A stretch of 35,166 nucleotides of DNA. Origin: an archaeon (GTDB taxonomy: Archaea; Micrarchaeota; Micrarchaeia; Anstonellales; Anstonellaceae). The notes under the pieces are model-generated. The model was not told the DNA's origin. It saw only the letters and a list, made by a program, of their open reading frames with translations, and ran no database searches. Shown in pieces: positions 13,558 to 21,612 of the stretch (position 1 is the stretch's first letter; each line of letters starts with the position of its first letter). Made by a program: the position numbers and the translations under genes. The DNA lies in the NCBI GenBank assembly GCA_020056305.1, contig JAGVIA010000087.1, positions 1 to 35,166 on the forward strand, written 5' to 3'.

Positions 13558-15945
13558 ATGCCACTAAAGCGCGCCGTCCTAATTGATGTTGATTATACTA
13601 TCAAGGACGGCAAAACACTGGTGCGCCTTCTAATGAAGGGCAAGCGCTTTTTCCGCCTCTACGATTTCTACGACCCCTATTTCTACATTGACGCGCCGAT
13701 TTCGAAAAAAGACGAAATAATGAAAGCATCAGTTGACGAGCGCGGCCAGAAAGTCTCGCCAACTTCCGTTGAGGAAGTCACGCGCACGCTTTTCGGCAAG
13801 GAGAAAAAGCTCCTGAAAGTCACCTGCCTCATCCCCAGCGCAGTGCCAAAGCTCCGCGACAAGCTCCCGCACTTTCCGGCATACGAATACCGCATCCTGT
13901 TTGGCAGGCGCTACATGATTGACAAGAATATTGCGCCCTTCTCCACGCTAATTTACGAGCGCGAAGGAAAATTCCTGAAAAAAATCCACCGCACTGCCGA
14001 TTTGCCCTTCTCTCTTCGCACTGCCGCATTTGACATCGAAACATACAACCCCCGCGGCGCCCCCCGCCCCAAGCTCGACCCCACCATCATGATTTCCTAT
14101 GCAAATGGCAAGCAGCAAGTTATCACCACCAAGAAAATCGACAAGCCATTCATCGAGCATGCAAAGGATGAGAAGGAGATGATTACTCAGTTCTGCAAGC
14201 TTCTCTCCGAGCAGGACATTGAGGTTCTCCTTGGCTACAATAGCGCAGTGTTCGACCTGCCTTATCTCGCAGCGCGCGCCGACATTCTCAAAGTGCCCCT
14301 ATCGCTTGGCCGCGACGGCTCGTCTTTTCGCATCAGGAAGATGGGCATCCGCGAAACAGCGGAAATAACCGGCCGCCTGCACATCGATCTCTACTCAATC
14401 ATCCGCTTCCTCGGCTTCATAGGTGCGCTCAAGGTCTCAAAATTCACGCTTGAAAACGCCTACTCGGAAATCACTGGCAAGAAAAAATACATGGTGGACA
14501 GGCTTGCCATACACGAAATGTGGGACAAGGGCGGCGAGAAACTCGATACGCTTGCCGATTACTCCATGATGGACGCGAAAGCGACATTAGAGCTAGGCTC
14601 CGTTGTCATGCCCCTTGAAATAGAAATGAGCAAGCTGGTCCGGCTTCCGCTCTTTGACACTGCGAATGCAACTGCAGGGCAGCTTGTGGAATCCCTTCTC
14701 ATGCACCGCTCGTACCATGCAGGGGCAATAATTCCGAACAAGCCGGGCAGTGAAGAAGCAGCCGAGCGCGAAAAAAACCCAATACAGGGCGCGTTTGTGA
14801 AGCTCCCCCAGCCTGGCATTTATGACAATCTCGCAGTATTCGACTTCCGGGGATTGTATCCCTCAATCATTACATCGCACAATATCGACCCGTACACGCT
14901 CAACTGCGACTGCTGCAAGCAGGACAGCTACGTTTCCCCGCTTGGGCACCGCTTCTGCAAGAAAAAGAAAGGACTCATCCCAGCAGTGCTTGCAGATATC
15001 ATCTCCCAGCGCGCAAAGCTCAAAGGCGAGCTCAAAGCGCTCGAAAAAGATTCCAGCGAATACACGCGTCTCTTTGCGCGCCAGCAATCCCTCAAGATAC
15101 TTGCAAACTCCTACTACGGATATCTTGCGTATGCGCGCTCGCGCTGGTACTCGCGCGAGGCAGGCGAATCCGTCACCGCCTGGGGCCGCCACTACATACA
15201 GGAGACAATAAAAAAAGCGGAGACAGCAGGATTTGAGATTCTTTACGGAGACACTGATTCCATCTTCATCCTTCTTGGACAACACAGCAAGGACGACGCT
15301 CTTTCATTCATGAAGAAAATAAATGACGCGCTTCCGGGCGACATGGAGCTTGAGCTTGAGGCATTCTACCCCCGTGGCGTGTTTGTCACGAAAAAAGGCT
15401 TGGGCGGAAAAGGCGCGAAGAAAAAGTACGCGCTCATTGGCGAGGATGGCAAGATAAAGATACGCGGCTTTGAGCTTGTGCGCCGCGACTGGTCAAGGAT
15501 TGCCAAGGATACGCAGATGCGCGTGCTCGAAGCCATACTCAAAGAGGGCAGCAAGGAAAAGGCAGTGAAAATAGTGCGCGATGAGATAGAACGGCTGCGT
15601 GAAGGGAAAGTGCCCCTTGAAGACCTGACCATTTACACGCAGCTCAACAAGAGCCCAGGCAGCTACGAAATAAAATCCCCGGAGCTTTCCGCAGCGCAAA
15701 AGGCGGCAAAGGCAGGCATAAAATTCGACCGCGGCTCCCTCATCGGCTATGTGATTACGAAGTCCGGCTCAACAATATCGGATAAGGCAGTGGTGCTGGA
15801 GCTTGCGCAAGATTACGACCCTAACTATTACATTGACCATCAGGTGCTTCCATCTGTCCTAAAAATCCTAAAAGAGCTGGGCTTTTCAGAAGATGATTTG
15901 AAATTCAAAGGGACGCAAAAAGGGCTGGGGGGCTTTTTCGAATGA
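13558..15945 (+). CDS. polB: family B DNA-directed DNA polymerase
   Basis: This 795-residue replicative or repair polymerase has a 3'-5' exonuclease domain with FDIET (Exo I, about 158), YNSAVFDLPYL (Exo II, about 229) and YSMMDAKA (Exo III, about 334). The polymerase motifs are DFRGLYPSI (A, about 427), KILANSYYGY (B) and YGDTDSIF (C, about 562), with the KKKYAL segment near 621. All catalytic aspartates are present, so both polymerising and proofreading activities are expected. The last residues contain QKGLGGFF, a PIP-box (QxxLxxFF) for binding the PCNA clamp. No intein is present. The stop overlaps the next start as ATGA, coupling it to the GGCT-type lipoprotein, a surprising neighbour for a polymerase. 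Confidence 0.97.
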   Translation: MPLKRAVLIDVDYTIKDGKTLVRLLMKGKRFFRLYDFYDPYFYIDAPISKKDEIMKASVDERGQKVSPTSVEEVTRTLFGKEKKLLKVTCLIPSAVPKLRDKLPHFPAYEYRILFGRRYMIDKNIAPFSTLIYEREGKFLKKIHRTADLPFSLRTAAFDIETYNPRGAPRPKLDPTIMISYANGKQQVITTKKIDKPFIEHAKDEKEMITQFCKLLSEQDIEVLLGYNSAVFDLPYLAARADILKVPLSLGRDGSSFRIRKMGIRETAEITGRLHIDLYSIIRFLGFIGALKVSKFTLENAYSEITGKKKYMVDRLAIHEMWDKGGEKLDTLADYSMMDAKATLELGSVVMPLEIEMSKLVRLPLFDTANATAGQLVESLLMHRSYHAGAIIPNKPGSEEAAEREKNPIQGAFVKLPQPGIYDNLAVFDFRGLYPSIITSHNIDPYTLNCDCCKQDSYVSPLGHRFCKKKKGLIPAVLADIISQRAKLKGELKALEKDSSEYTRLFARQQSLKILANSYYGYLAYARSRWYSREAGESVTAWGRHYIQETIKKAETAGFEILYGDTDSIFILLGQHSKDDALSFMKKINDALPGDMELELEAFYPRGVFVTKKGLGGKGAKKKYALIGEDGKIKIRGFELVRRDWSRIAKDTQMRVLEAILKEGSKEKAVKIVRDEIERLREGKVPLEDLTIYTQLNKSPGSYEIKSPELSAAQKAAKAGIKFDRGSLIGYVITKSGSTISDKAVVLELAQDYDPNYYIDHQVLPSVLKILKELGFSEDDLKFKGTQKGLGGFFE

Positions 15946-17267
15946 GAAAAATGTTTTTTGCAGTTGCAGCTGTCTTTATTTTCCTCTTTTTGGCAGGATG
16001 CACGCAGAATGGCACTCTCCCTCCAGACATCGCCAAACAAAAGCAATTGTGCGAGGCAACTGGCGGCACTTTCACCTATTGCGAGCCTGGCGCCGTATGC
16101 AAGGTTGGAACAGGTTGCCAATGCCCCGAAGGCCAGCAATTCGACAGCATGCTCGGCTGCATGCACTTGCAGGATGCGAAAACAAAGATAATCTGCGAGA
16201 ATAGCGGAGGCAGATACAACTATTGCAAGGAGCAGGCATGCATTTCAGGCTGCATCTGCAACCCTGGCCAGAAATTCGATGCGCAGCTTGGCTGCACTGC
16301 AAAAAGTGCAAATACGACAGTTGCTGTGAATCAAACCATTGCTCCTGCGCCAAACCAACCATCAACATTACCTAATCGTATCTGGTATTTCGCCTTCGGT
16401 TCAAACCTCAATTTCAAGGGCATGCAAGGCCGCGTGGGCTACTGGCCCGAAGTGCGAAAAGCCATCCTGCCAAATTACCTGCGCACATTCGCAGGCGCAG
16501 GGGACATCCGCCAGAATTCCTCCTCTCTTGTCTATGGCGCAATCTATCTGCTAAATGAAACCCAGATGCAGGCGCTTGACCGCTACGAAGGCGTGGCATC
16601 AGGCAATTACCGCCGCATAAATGTCACGGTTGTCGCGTTAGGCAATCAGTCAAATGAAATGCTGCCCGCAGTTGCCTACCAATTCGTAACCCCGCGCCCG
16701 TTCTCACCCCCTTCAGAGGGCTACCTCAACACAATCATCGAGGGCATGCATGACAATGGCTATGGGGATTACGAAATAGGATTGCTGCTAAAAGAAGCAA
16801 GAAAGAGTGCGGCAACTCCGAATAAAACCAAGTCCGATTCATACTGGCGCGGCGAGGCAAGACCATTTTCGATACTGGAGCATACGGCAAATAGTTCTAC
16901 TATTACTTTGGTTGTGCAAAATGTTGAGTTTGACGTGCTCACCATCCGTGGCATCAGTATTGGCTCGGTGCCATGCCTGCCTGGAACTTTGCAAAGCCCG
17001 CCAGAAACGAGTTACACACCATGTTATGGTGGGCGGGGAGCAAGCTGCCCTTCTCTCCTTCTTATCAACGGGGCATACCTAAACATAACTTCGCTTGAAT
17101 TTGCAGGCGGCGCAAGAAAAGTGATGCGTTGCTCTACCGACATTTGCCAAGCGCTTGTCCGCGGCTCAACCTATGCTGCAGATATTTCCATATCTTACGA
17201 TTCGCAAGAGCTAAACAACCAAATCCAAAAAGGGTCAGAAAGGTTGGTTGGAGAGTGCACGGGCTAA
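15942..17267 (+). CDS. lipoprotein with two six-Cys domains and a gamma-glutamylcyclotransferase-like domain
   Basis: A signal sequence with lipobox FLAGC (Cys20) indicates a membrane-attached lipoprotein outside the cell. Two six-cysteine repeats follow (about residues 36-73 and 80-118), each of the form CE..GG.Y.YC...C...C.C..GQ.FD..LGC. After a Pro/Asn-rich linker, residues 146-290 resemble the GGCT/AIG2 fold: WYFAFGSNLN with the substrate-binding YGSN-like loop, LVYGAIYLL, and ALDRYEGV with the expected catalytic glutamate. Cyclotransferases of this fold release 5-oxoproline from gamma-glutamyl compounds and are normally cytosolic. The last 120 residues are a beta-rich domain with several cysteines, not recognised. 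Translation is coupled to polB by a 4-nt overlap. Confidence 0.85.
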   Translation: MRKMFFAVAAVFIFLFLAGCTQNGTLPPDIAKQKQLCEATGGTFTYCEPGAVCKVGTGCQCPEGQQFDSMLGCMHLQDAKTKIICENSGGRYNYCKEQACISGCICNPGQKFDAQLGCTAKSANTTVAVNQTIAPAPNQPSTLPNRIWYFAFGSNLNFKGMQGRVGYWPEVRKAILPNYLRTFAGAGDIRQNSSSLVYGAIYLLNETQMQALDRYEGVASGNYRRINVTVVALGNQSNEMLPAVAYQFVTPRPFSPPSEGYLNTIIEGMHDNGYGDYEIGLLLKEARKSAATPNKTKSDSYWRGEARPFSILEHTANSSTITLVVQNVEFDVLTIRGISIGSVPCLPGTLQSPPETSYTPCYGGRGASCPSLLLINGAYLNITSLEFAGGARKVMRCSTDICQALVRGSTYAADISISYDSQELNNQIQKGSERLVGECTG

Positions 17268-17313
17268 ATCGAAGGAAAACAGGCGCCCCTTGCCATGAAA
17301 AAGAGAATCTGCC

Positions 17314-18177
17314 TCAGAACGTCAGTGCCATCAGCACGACCATGGCATCCCCGACAAAAACAGAAAACAGCAACCCAATCAGTATGTGCGGGGTGAAGCA
17401 CGGAAGATGCTTGTAAACCATCCACTTCTTTATCGGGAATTTGGCAGTCCTCTTCAATTCCGCCGCATCCATGAGCCTCTGCAGCTTGTATTTTTTCACA
17501 TCAGCAGCATCCATCATCTCAACGGCAAGTATGTCCTCCTCCTCTATTTTCGAGTGCGCCACTGCCTCAGCCATGCTTTCATTCACAATCTCCTTGAAAA
17601 ACAGGAAGAATAATGACACAAACACAAGGAAGCTCACAAATGCAAAATATGCTGGAGGGAATATGCCAAGCGTTCCCGCAGTGCTGTAAAGGAATACATA
17701 CGCAAGTAGCACCGCGCCTGCCTGGAACACTTTTGATGCCTGCAGCTTGAATTTCCCGGACGCCACCGCGCGCGCGGCAAGCGGCATGTTTTTCACCACT
17801 TCATAAACCATGAACGAAACGCCTGATGCGATAATCACGGACACAATGAATGGGTAATATACGGTGCCGGAAAATGCAACAGTGCTAGGCGCATATGGAA
17901 GCAAAAGCGCAATTGCCGCAAGGATGTAGATATCCGCGCCGCCCATCATGCCTGTTCTGTAAAGCACAAGATAGCCTATTGCAAACACTGCAGTCGCAAC
18001 CCCAAACACAAAGAGCGCATTTTGCGCGTTGAAATCCACGGCAGCAACAAGAAGGGAAATGCCAAGAAACGCATAGAGCAGTATGTTGGGGACATTTCTC
18101 CTGTTGAACAAGTCATAATAGGTGCATATCAGCACCCCAATAAACGCAAGCCCGATTCTTGCAAGCTCAAATCCCAT
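17314..18177 (-). CDS. A24-family prepilin/preflagellin peptidase
   Basis: This 287-residue, multi-spanning membrane aspartic protease starts with the first catalytic region CTYYDLFNRRNVPN (Asp near residue 22) and carries the second as GGADIYIL near residue 79, equivalent to the GxGD motif. Such enzymes (PibD/FlaK/EppA type) cut the class III signal peptides of archaeal pilins and archaellins. At least five further hydrophobic segments follow, with a charged cytoplasmic stretch at about 200-245 and a final membrane helix. No pilin gene is in the window. The start has AGGGTG 6 nt upstream and is 9 nt after the Pus10 stop, so the two are one operon. Confidence 0.9.
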   Translation of the reverse strand: MGFELARIGLAFIGVLICTYYDLFNRRNVPNILLYAFLGISLLVAAVDFNAQNALFVFGVATAVFAIGYLVLYRTGMMGGADIYILAAIALLLPYAPSTVAFSGTVYYPFIVSVIIASGVSFMVYEVVKNMPLAARAVASGKFKLQASKVFQAGAVLLAYVFLYSTAGTLGIFPPAYFAFVSFLVFVSLFFLFFKEIVNESMAEAVAHSKIEEEDILAVEMMDAADVKKYKLQRLMDAAELKRTAKFPIKKWMVYKHLPCFTPHILIGLLFSVFVGDAMVVLMALTF

Positions 18178-18186
18178 CGGCGCACC

Positions 18187-19407
18187 CTATGCATCGCAAT
18201 ACTCCACAAACGCATCATGTATTCTCTCAACATTTAATAATTCGCATTTTGCCCCGCAGCCAAGCATTAAAACAAGCGAAGGCTTTGTCCTGCCGCCATC
18301 CCCGCTTGCAAATTCCTTTATGTATGTTCCCGCCTCGGCAAACAACTGAACGGACAGCTTGCCGCCTTCAATGCTTGCGCTTGCAGAATAAATCCTTCTC
18401 TTCCTCACCAAATCAGAGCGCCTCTGCATAACGCGAAGCGGCGTCTGCTGCAAAAGCAGCAGATTTTTTATCGCATTTATTTTCCCCACGTCTTCTTCTG
18501 TCGGCTCCCTCTCAAGTGCAACTATTGCAAAATATTCCTTGCCAAAATGCGAATTGCACACGATTTCAATCCATTTTGCCGAGACGAATTTCAAAGAGCG
18601 GGCAAGAACGCCCCTCGCTCCTTCCGCCGCAGCCATTTCCTGCGCCCCGCCGCTTTTTTTCATTGTATTGGAATTTCTATATTCCAATGCGGACAAATTT
18701 TTGCGAAAATTTGTCCCCGTCTTTGCGATTTCCGCCTCAAGCGCCCTGAGGTTCACGCCTCTTTTCCTTGCCCCATTCACCCGCAGCACAAACGGCCTGC
18801 CATCCCCAAGCATCTGCGCATCAATGTCCTCCCGCCCCGCGGCATGAAATGTGCATTCCTTTGCCTCAAAGAGCCTCTTTGCAGGATTGCAAATCGCCGC
18901 CTCAACAGACGCAAATTTCACTCCCTTCCCGCCGCACTCACTGCATCCGCTTCCCCTGCATTTTCTGCAGTGCCATTCGGATTGCGAGGTTTCCCTGCCA
19001 AGCTTGTTGTATCTCCCGAAAACGAAAATCGGCTGGGGCACTGCCTTCCCCCTCATCGAAAGAAAATCCATGGCAAAAACGGCATCCGGGTTCTTCCCCG
19101 ATTTCTTGCCAGTTTTCTCCTCCACAGAAGCAACAATCGCGGCATTCACTGCATTTTTCACACATATTCCGGCATCCGCACTCTCAGTGTCCCACAAATC
19201 CTCTTCGCGTGCAAAATCCTCCCTCGGAAGCGAGCTTTGCGCGCCAAAAGTAATCCATTCAAAATCAGCACCTGCAATTGCCTCTGCCACTAGCGCAGGC
19301 AGTTTTTCCAATTTCCCCCTGCAGATGTGGCATTCGCTTGCGCTCTTTGCAAGCAATCCAATAGGATGGCATTTTTTGCAAAATGAGCACAACGGATAGC
19401 TTTCCAT
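18187..19407 (-). CDS. pus10: tRNA pseudouridine synthase Pus10, with an in-frame palindromic insertion
   Basis: The 406-residue enzyme converts U54 and/or U55 in the T loop of tRNAs to pseudouridine. The N-terminal zinc-binding part has CSFCKKC and CHICRG. A second Cys cluster is HCRKCRGSGCSECGG. The catalytic region is FHAAGREDIDAQMLGDGRPFVL (catalytic Asp), and the end has AEAGTYIKEFASGDGGRTKPS. A stretch of roughly 40 residues between EAEIAKTG and VLARSLKF is longer than I expect for the family. Its first part, FRKNLSALEYRNSN, is encoded by a 53-bp palindromic repeat that occurs again at 20410. The reading frame is kept. A TATA-like element lies 26 nt upstream of the ATG. Confidence 0.93.
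   Translation of the reverse strand: MESYPLCSFCKKCHPIGLLAKSASECHICRGKLEKLPALVAEAIAGADFEWITFGAQSSLPREDFAREEDLWDTESADAGICVKNAVNAAIVASVEEKTGKKSGKNPDAVFAMDFLSMRGKAVPQPIFVFGRYNKLGRETSQSEWHCRKCRGSGCSECGGKGVKFASVEAAICNPAKRLFEAKECTFHAAGREDIDAQMLGDGRPFVLRVNGARKRGVNLRALEAEIAKTGTNFRKNLSALEYRNSNTMKKSGGAQEMAAAEGARGVLARSLKFVSAKWIEIVCNSHFGKEYFAIVALEREPTEEDVGKINAIKNLLLLQQTPLRVMQRRSDLVRKRRIYSASASIEGGKLSVQLFAEAGTYIKEFASGDGGRTKPSLVLMLGCGAKCELLNVERIHDAFVEYCDA
18664..18716. repeat. 53-bp double-palindrome repeat, copy inside pus10
   Basis: The element is two hairpins in a row, attggaat...attccaat and ggacaaattttt gcg aaaatttgtcc. It differs at one base from the copy at 20410-20462. It is translated within Pus10 on the minus strand without stop or frame change. 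Confidence 0.9.
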
Positions 19408-19428
19408 GGCGTAAATTTGCCCCGCTCG

Positions 19429-19436
19429 AATTTAAG
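19429..19436 (-). promoter_or_regulatory. TATA-like element for pus10
   Basis: On the minus strand cttaaatt is centred about 25 nt before the ATG at 19407, consistent with a leaderless transcript of the pus10-peptidase operon. Confidence 0.35.
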
Positions 19437-19480
19437 GGGATGCCGCCGGCTGCATGAGCGGAAAAAGTGGAATTTTAGTG

Positions 19481-19634
19481 AAATTTATAAACTTGCCGTT
19501 CATAAGCTTGGAATAGTGGCTGTGGCATCCTGCGGAGGGGTGAAGGCAAAGCCTTATTAATACCTGTTGTGGTATAATAGGGTTTTGCAAGGGTATCGCT
19601 CCGGTGAGCGTGCTATTGTCGAAGGTGGAATTTT
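19481..19634 (+). promoter_or_regulatory. promoter and possible long leader of the triple-HTH gene
   Basis: A clear TATA box (aaatttataa, 19481-19490) would start a leader of about 120 nt. Two further TATA-like sites, cttattaatacc near 19552 and ggtataatag at 19571-19580, would give shorter ones. The leader contains a cgctccggtgagcg hairpin and ends in a good ribosome binding site, gaaggtgga, 5 nt before the ATG at 19635. Most genes here look leaderless, so this arrangement is exceptional. I see no known riboswitch. Confidence 0.45.
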
Positions 19635-20372
19635 ATGCCTCGCGGAAAACGCATCGTAATCGAGAAGAAGATAAAAGACCCAGTAATCACACGACTCAAG
19701 TCCATCCAAATTGGCACCATGAAGACCGAGCGCACCAAGGTTGAGGAGAGCATGGGCGACTCGATTTCAAGCGTTGTCGAGGAAGCTAAGGCTCTTTACA
19801 CCCAGAACAAGCTCGAGCGCGAGAAATTGCGCGCAATGGGGCTTCTCACACTTGAGGAGGCGCACGAGGAGCTAAAGCGCGGCGGCATCCCTATTTCCTT
19901 TAGGGCTTTTGGCGGCCGCGTCGAGAGGCGCTCTGTGCGCTCTGAGAAAATCGGCAAGAAAAGGCTGATTCCCCGCCAGGTAATACAAGATTGGGTCGCG
20001 CTTGCAAACGAGTATTATTCCGTCAAGCAGGCTTTCAACGAGCTTAAGAAATTCGAAAAAATCAACCTCCGTGCCTTCATCGGCCGCATCGAGAAGAACT
20101 CCATCGCATCCATAAAGATAGGCACGCAGCGCTGGGTGCCAAAGCAGGCAATCGAGGGCCTCACGCACGTCGCAAAGAACTATTACGATGTCGGCGATGC
20201 TGTGCAGGTGATGGGCACGCGCGGCGTGAAAATAAAGCGCAACGCGTTTGAGCGCAGGCTTGACCGCAACCGCATACCGCACGAGAAAATCGGCGGCAGG
20301 CGCGTCATTGCAAAGGAAGTGCTCGACGAGCTTATTTCAAAGGAAGTCGCGCTGATGTCTCGGCCGAGGTAA
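19635..20372 (+). CDS. protein with three tandem excisionase/MerR-type helix-turn-helix units
   Basis: The 245 residues comprise a basic N-terminus (MPRGKRIVIEKKIK), a helical segment to about 70, and three similar units of about 55 residues (about 72-128, 129-184 and 185-240). Each has a helix beginning LTLEEA / YSVKQA / YDVGDA, a second helix (SFRAFGGRVER, NLRAFIGRIEK, KRNAFERRLDR), then xI-x-x-x-KIGxxRxxPxxxI. That layout matches the HTH_17 excisionase-like winged helix (recognition helix, then KIG-R-x-IP wing). Single copies are common in phage excisionases and transcription factors; three in a row suggests binding to an extended or repeated DNA site. No phage genes are nearby, so a chromosomal regulator or nucleoid protein is more likely than a true excisionase. 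Confidence 0.7.
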   Translation: MPRGKRIVIEKKIKDPVITRLKSIQIGTMKTERTKVEESMGDSISSVVEEAKALYTQNKLEREKLRAMGLLTLEEAHEELKRGGIPISFRAFGGRVERRSVRSEKIGKKRLIPRQVIQDWVALANEYYSVKQAFNELKKFEKINLRAFIGRIEKNSIASIKIGTQRWVPKQAIEGLTHVAKNYYDVGDAVQVMGTRGVKIKRNAFERRLDRNRIPHEKIGGRRVIAKEVLDELISKEVALMSRPR

Positions 20373-20373
20373 G

Positions 20374-20409
20374 TTTTCCTTTTTTCTTTTCAGTTTTTAC
20401 TTTATTTTT
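20374..20409 (+). terminator. T-rich termination region after the triple-HTH gene
   Basis: Runs of T (ttttccttttttcttttcag, then tttttactttatttttt) follow the stop, the usual archaeal termination pattern. Confidence 0.45.
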
Positions 20410-20462
20410 TGTATTGGAATTCCTATATTCCAATGCGGACAAATTTTTGCGAAAATTTGTCC
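20410..20462. repeat. 53-bp double-palindrome repeat, intergenic copy
   Basis: This copy shares 52 of 53 bases with that in pus10, the difference being tttc versus ttcc in the first loop. It lies upstream of the membrane protein at 20496, probably in its transcript. The track ORF starting at 20409 begins inside this repeat. Confidence 0.9.
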
Positions 20463-20495
20463 TTTCCAATGCGTAAAAAGACGAAGGTGATTCTG

Positions 20496-21011
20496 ATGCG
20501 TCTTCAAAAAATCATCTCTGCATCGCTTTTGCCGATAGTGGCGGCCCTCATAGTAATCCTAATTTTATCTGCATTGAGCCCTGTCAAAGTATCGGAAAAA
20601 GCAGACCAATCGATCGCGTCTGTGGAGAAACTAGCCCTTGATGCAGTCAGGTTCACACTCACCATTCTAAGCATAGCAATCACGTTCTGGCTCGGATACC
20701 GCGGCGTCAAACAGTTCAAATTCGGCTACGCTGATGCGGCAATAGCTGGTGGCATAATGGGCATAATCAACGCAGCCGTATCCGGAGTAATGGTTTTCCT
20801 TATCGTTTCTGGCACATTTGCGCCGTTCATGGCGTTCTTCGGACTCGTTGCTCAGGGTGTGAACCAATATGGAGGGCTTGCTGTCGGCGCATTTAGTGCG
20901 TTCATGGCCGGAATGTTGCTGGCTGCCCTGTTCGTTATGGGATTGCTCGGCACCGCGTTTGCGATAGCTGTTTCTCTTCTGGGCGCGCTGGTTGCAAAGA
21001 AGACGAAGTAG
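20496..21011 (+). CDS. four-helix membrane protein of unknown function
   Basis: The ATG at 20496 is chosen since gaaggtga lies 6-8 nt upstream; earlier in-frame ATGs fall in the 53-bp repeat or directly after it. The 171 residues hold four hydrophobic helices (about 8-28, 55-75, 82-112 and 135-165). Small residues are frequent in the second half (AAIAGGIMGIINAAVSG, GGLAVGAFSAFMAG), resembling small archaeal membrane families of the DUF5518 kind, although I cannot confirm membership. Expression may be influenced by the palindromic repeat in the leader. Confidence 0.65.
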   Translation: MRLQKIISASLLPIVAALIVILILSALSPVKVSEKADQSIASVEKLALDAVRFTLTILSIAITFWLGYRGVKQFKFGYADAAIAGGIMGIINAAVSGVMVFLIVSGTFAPFMAFFGLVAQGVNQYGGLAVGAFSAFMAGMLLAALFVMGLLGTAFAIAVSLLGALVAKKTK

Positions 21012-21050
21012 CGTTTTCCTTCCATTCCGGTTCTGCCGTTTCCTATGCAC

Positions 21051-21060
21051 TATTTTAAAT
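21051..21060 (+). promoter_or_regulatory. TATA box deciding the start at 21081
   Basis: tattttaaat is centred 26 nt before the ATG at 21081, so the track start at 21045, which lies upstream of it, is unlikely. Confidence 0.5.
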
Positions 21061-21080
21061 CCTGTTTCCGAAGTGAAATC

Positions 21081-21563
21081 ATGCAAAAAGTCCAAACGAT
21101 CGACATATGCTCTAATTCAGAAAACCATCCTTTGTTGAAAATACCTGCGCTCCTGGTTCTTCTTCTTGAGATGTTCTACTTGGTTTGGATGGGACTGGAG
21201 ATTAAAACGCGGCAACATTCCTTTTGGACATTGCTTCTCCTTACAATCCCATTGATTCCGGTTGGTGCATATCTTCTGGCCGGATTCTACGTCGCGGCAA
21301 AAGAAGGCGTAAGATCAGGCAAACTTAAGGTATTCAAGTCCATTTATGCCCTGCAATTTACCATATACACTGGAAGCAATTGGCTGTTTCTGCATCCGTT
21401 CATTGTGGGATTCGGATGGACTGCAAAACACATAATGGCAGAAAGCGGCAAAGACGCTTATGGCGAATATACTGTGCTAAGGTGCCTCTACGTAGTAAAG
21501 GTCAAAGTCTATGCAAAAAGAACCGAAATTGAGAGAGCAATAGCGCAGCTTCAAACTTCCTAA
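21081..21563 (+). CDS. small membrane protein of unknown function
   Basis: This protein has 160 residues and no recognised family. A polar N-terminus of about 18 residues is followed by hydrophobic helices at about 20-38, 46-68 and 90-112. A charged C-terminal helix (VKVYAKRTEIERAIAQL) ends the protein. The promoter spacing points to a leaderless mRNA from this ATG. It stands alone between two other promoter-bearing genes. Confidence 0.65.
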   Translation: MQKVQTIDICSNSENHPLLKIPALLVLLLEMFYLVWMGLEIKTRQHSFWTLLLLTIPLIPVGAYLLAGFYVAAKEGVRSGKLKVFKSIYALQFTIYTGSNWLFLHPFIVGFGWTAKHIMAESGKDAYGEYTVLRCLYVVKVKVYAKRTEIERAIAQLQTS

Positions 21564-21580
21564 TCCCGTCATTTGCTCAA

Positions 21581-21592
21581 AGTATTTTAAAT
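21581..21592 (+). promoter_or_regulatory. TATA box of pyrD-pyrK
   Basis: agtattttaaat is centred about 26 nt before the ATG at 21613; the operon mRNA is probably leaderless. Confidence 0.5.
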
Positions 21593-21612
21593 CCCCAAAT
21601 CAAAATCCATCC

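Noticed and set aside
17314-18177. Pilus or archaellum gene cluster
   Set aside because: Only the peptidase is present; no pilin signal sequences, ATPase or membrane platform gene occurs in the window.
18547-19293. 248-aa plus-strand ORF opposite pus10
   Set aside because: It is a shadow of the conserved pus10 frame and has a low-complexity Cys/His/Arg-rich composition.
19635-20372. Phage excisionase and integrated virus
   Set aside because: There is no integrase, attachment repeat or viral gene near it; only the HTH type is shared with excisionases.
20409-20495. N-terminal extension MYWNSYIPMRTNF of the 200-aa track ORF
   Set aside because: It is the translated 53-bp repeat and its trailing sequence; the ribosome binding site favours the ATG at 20496.
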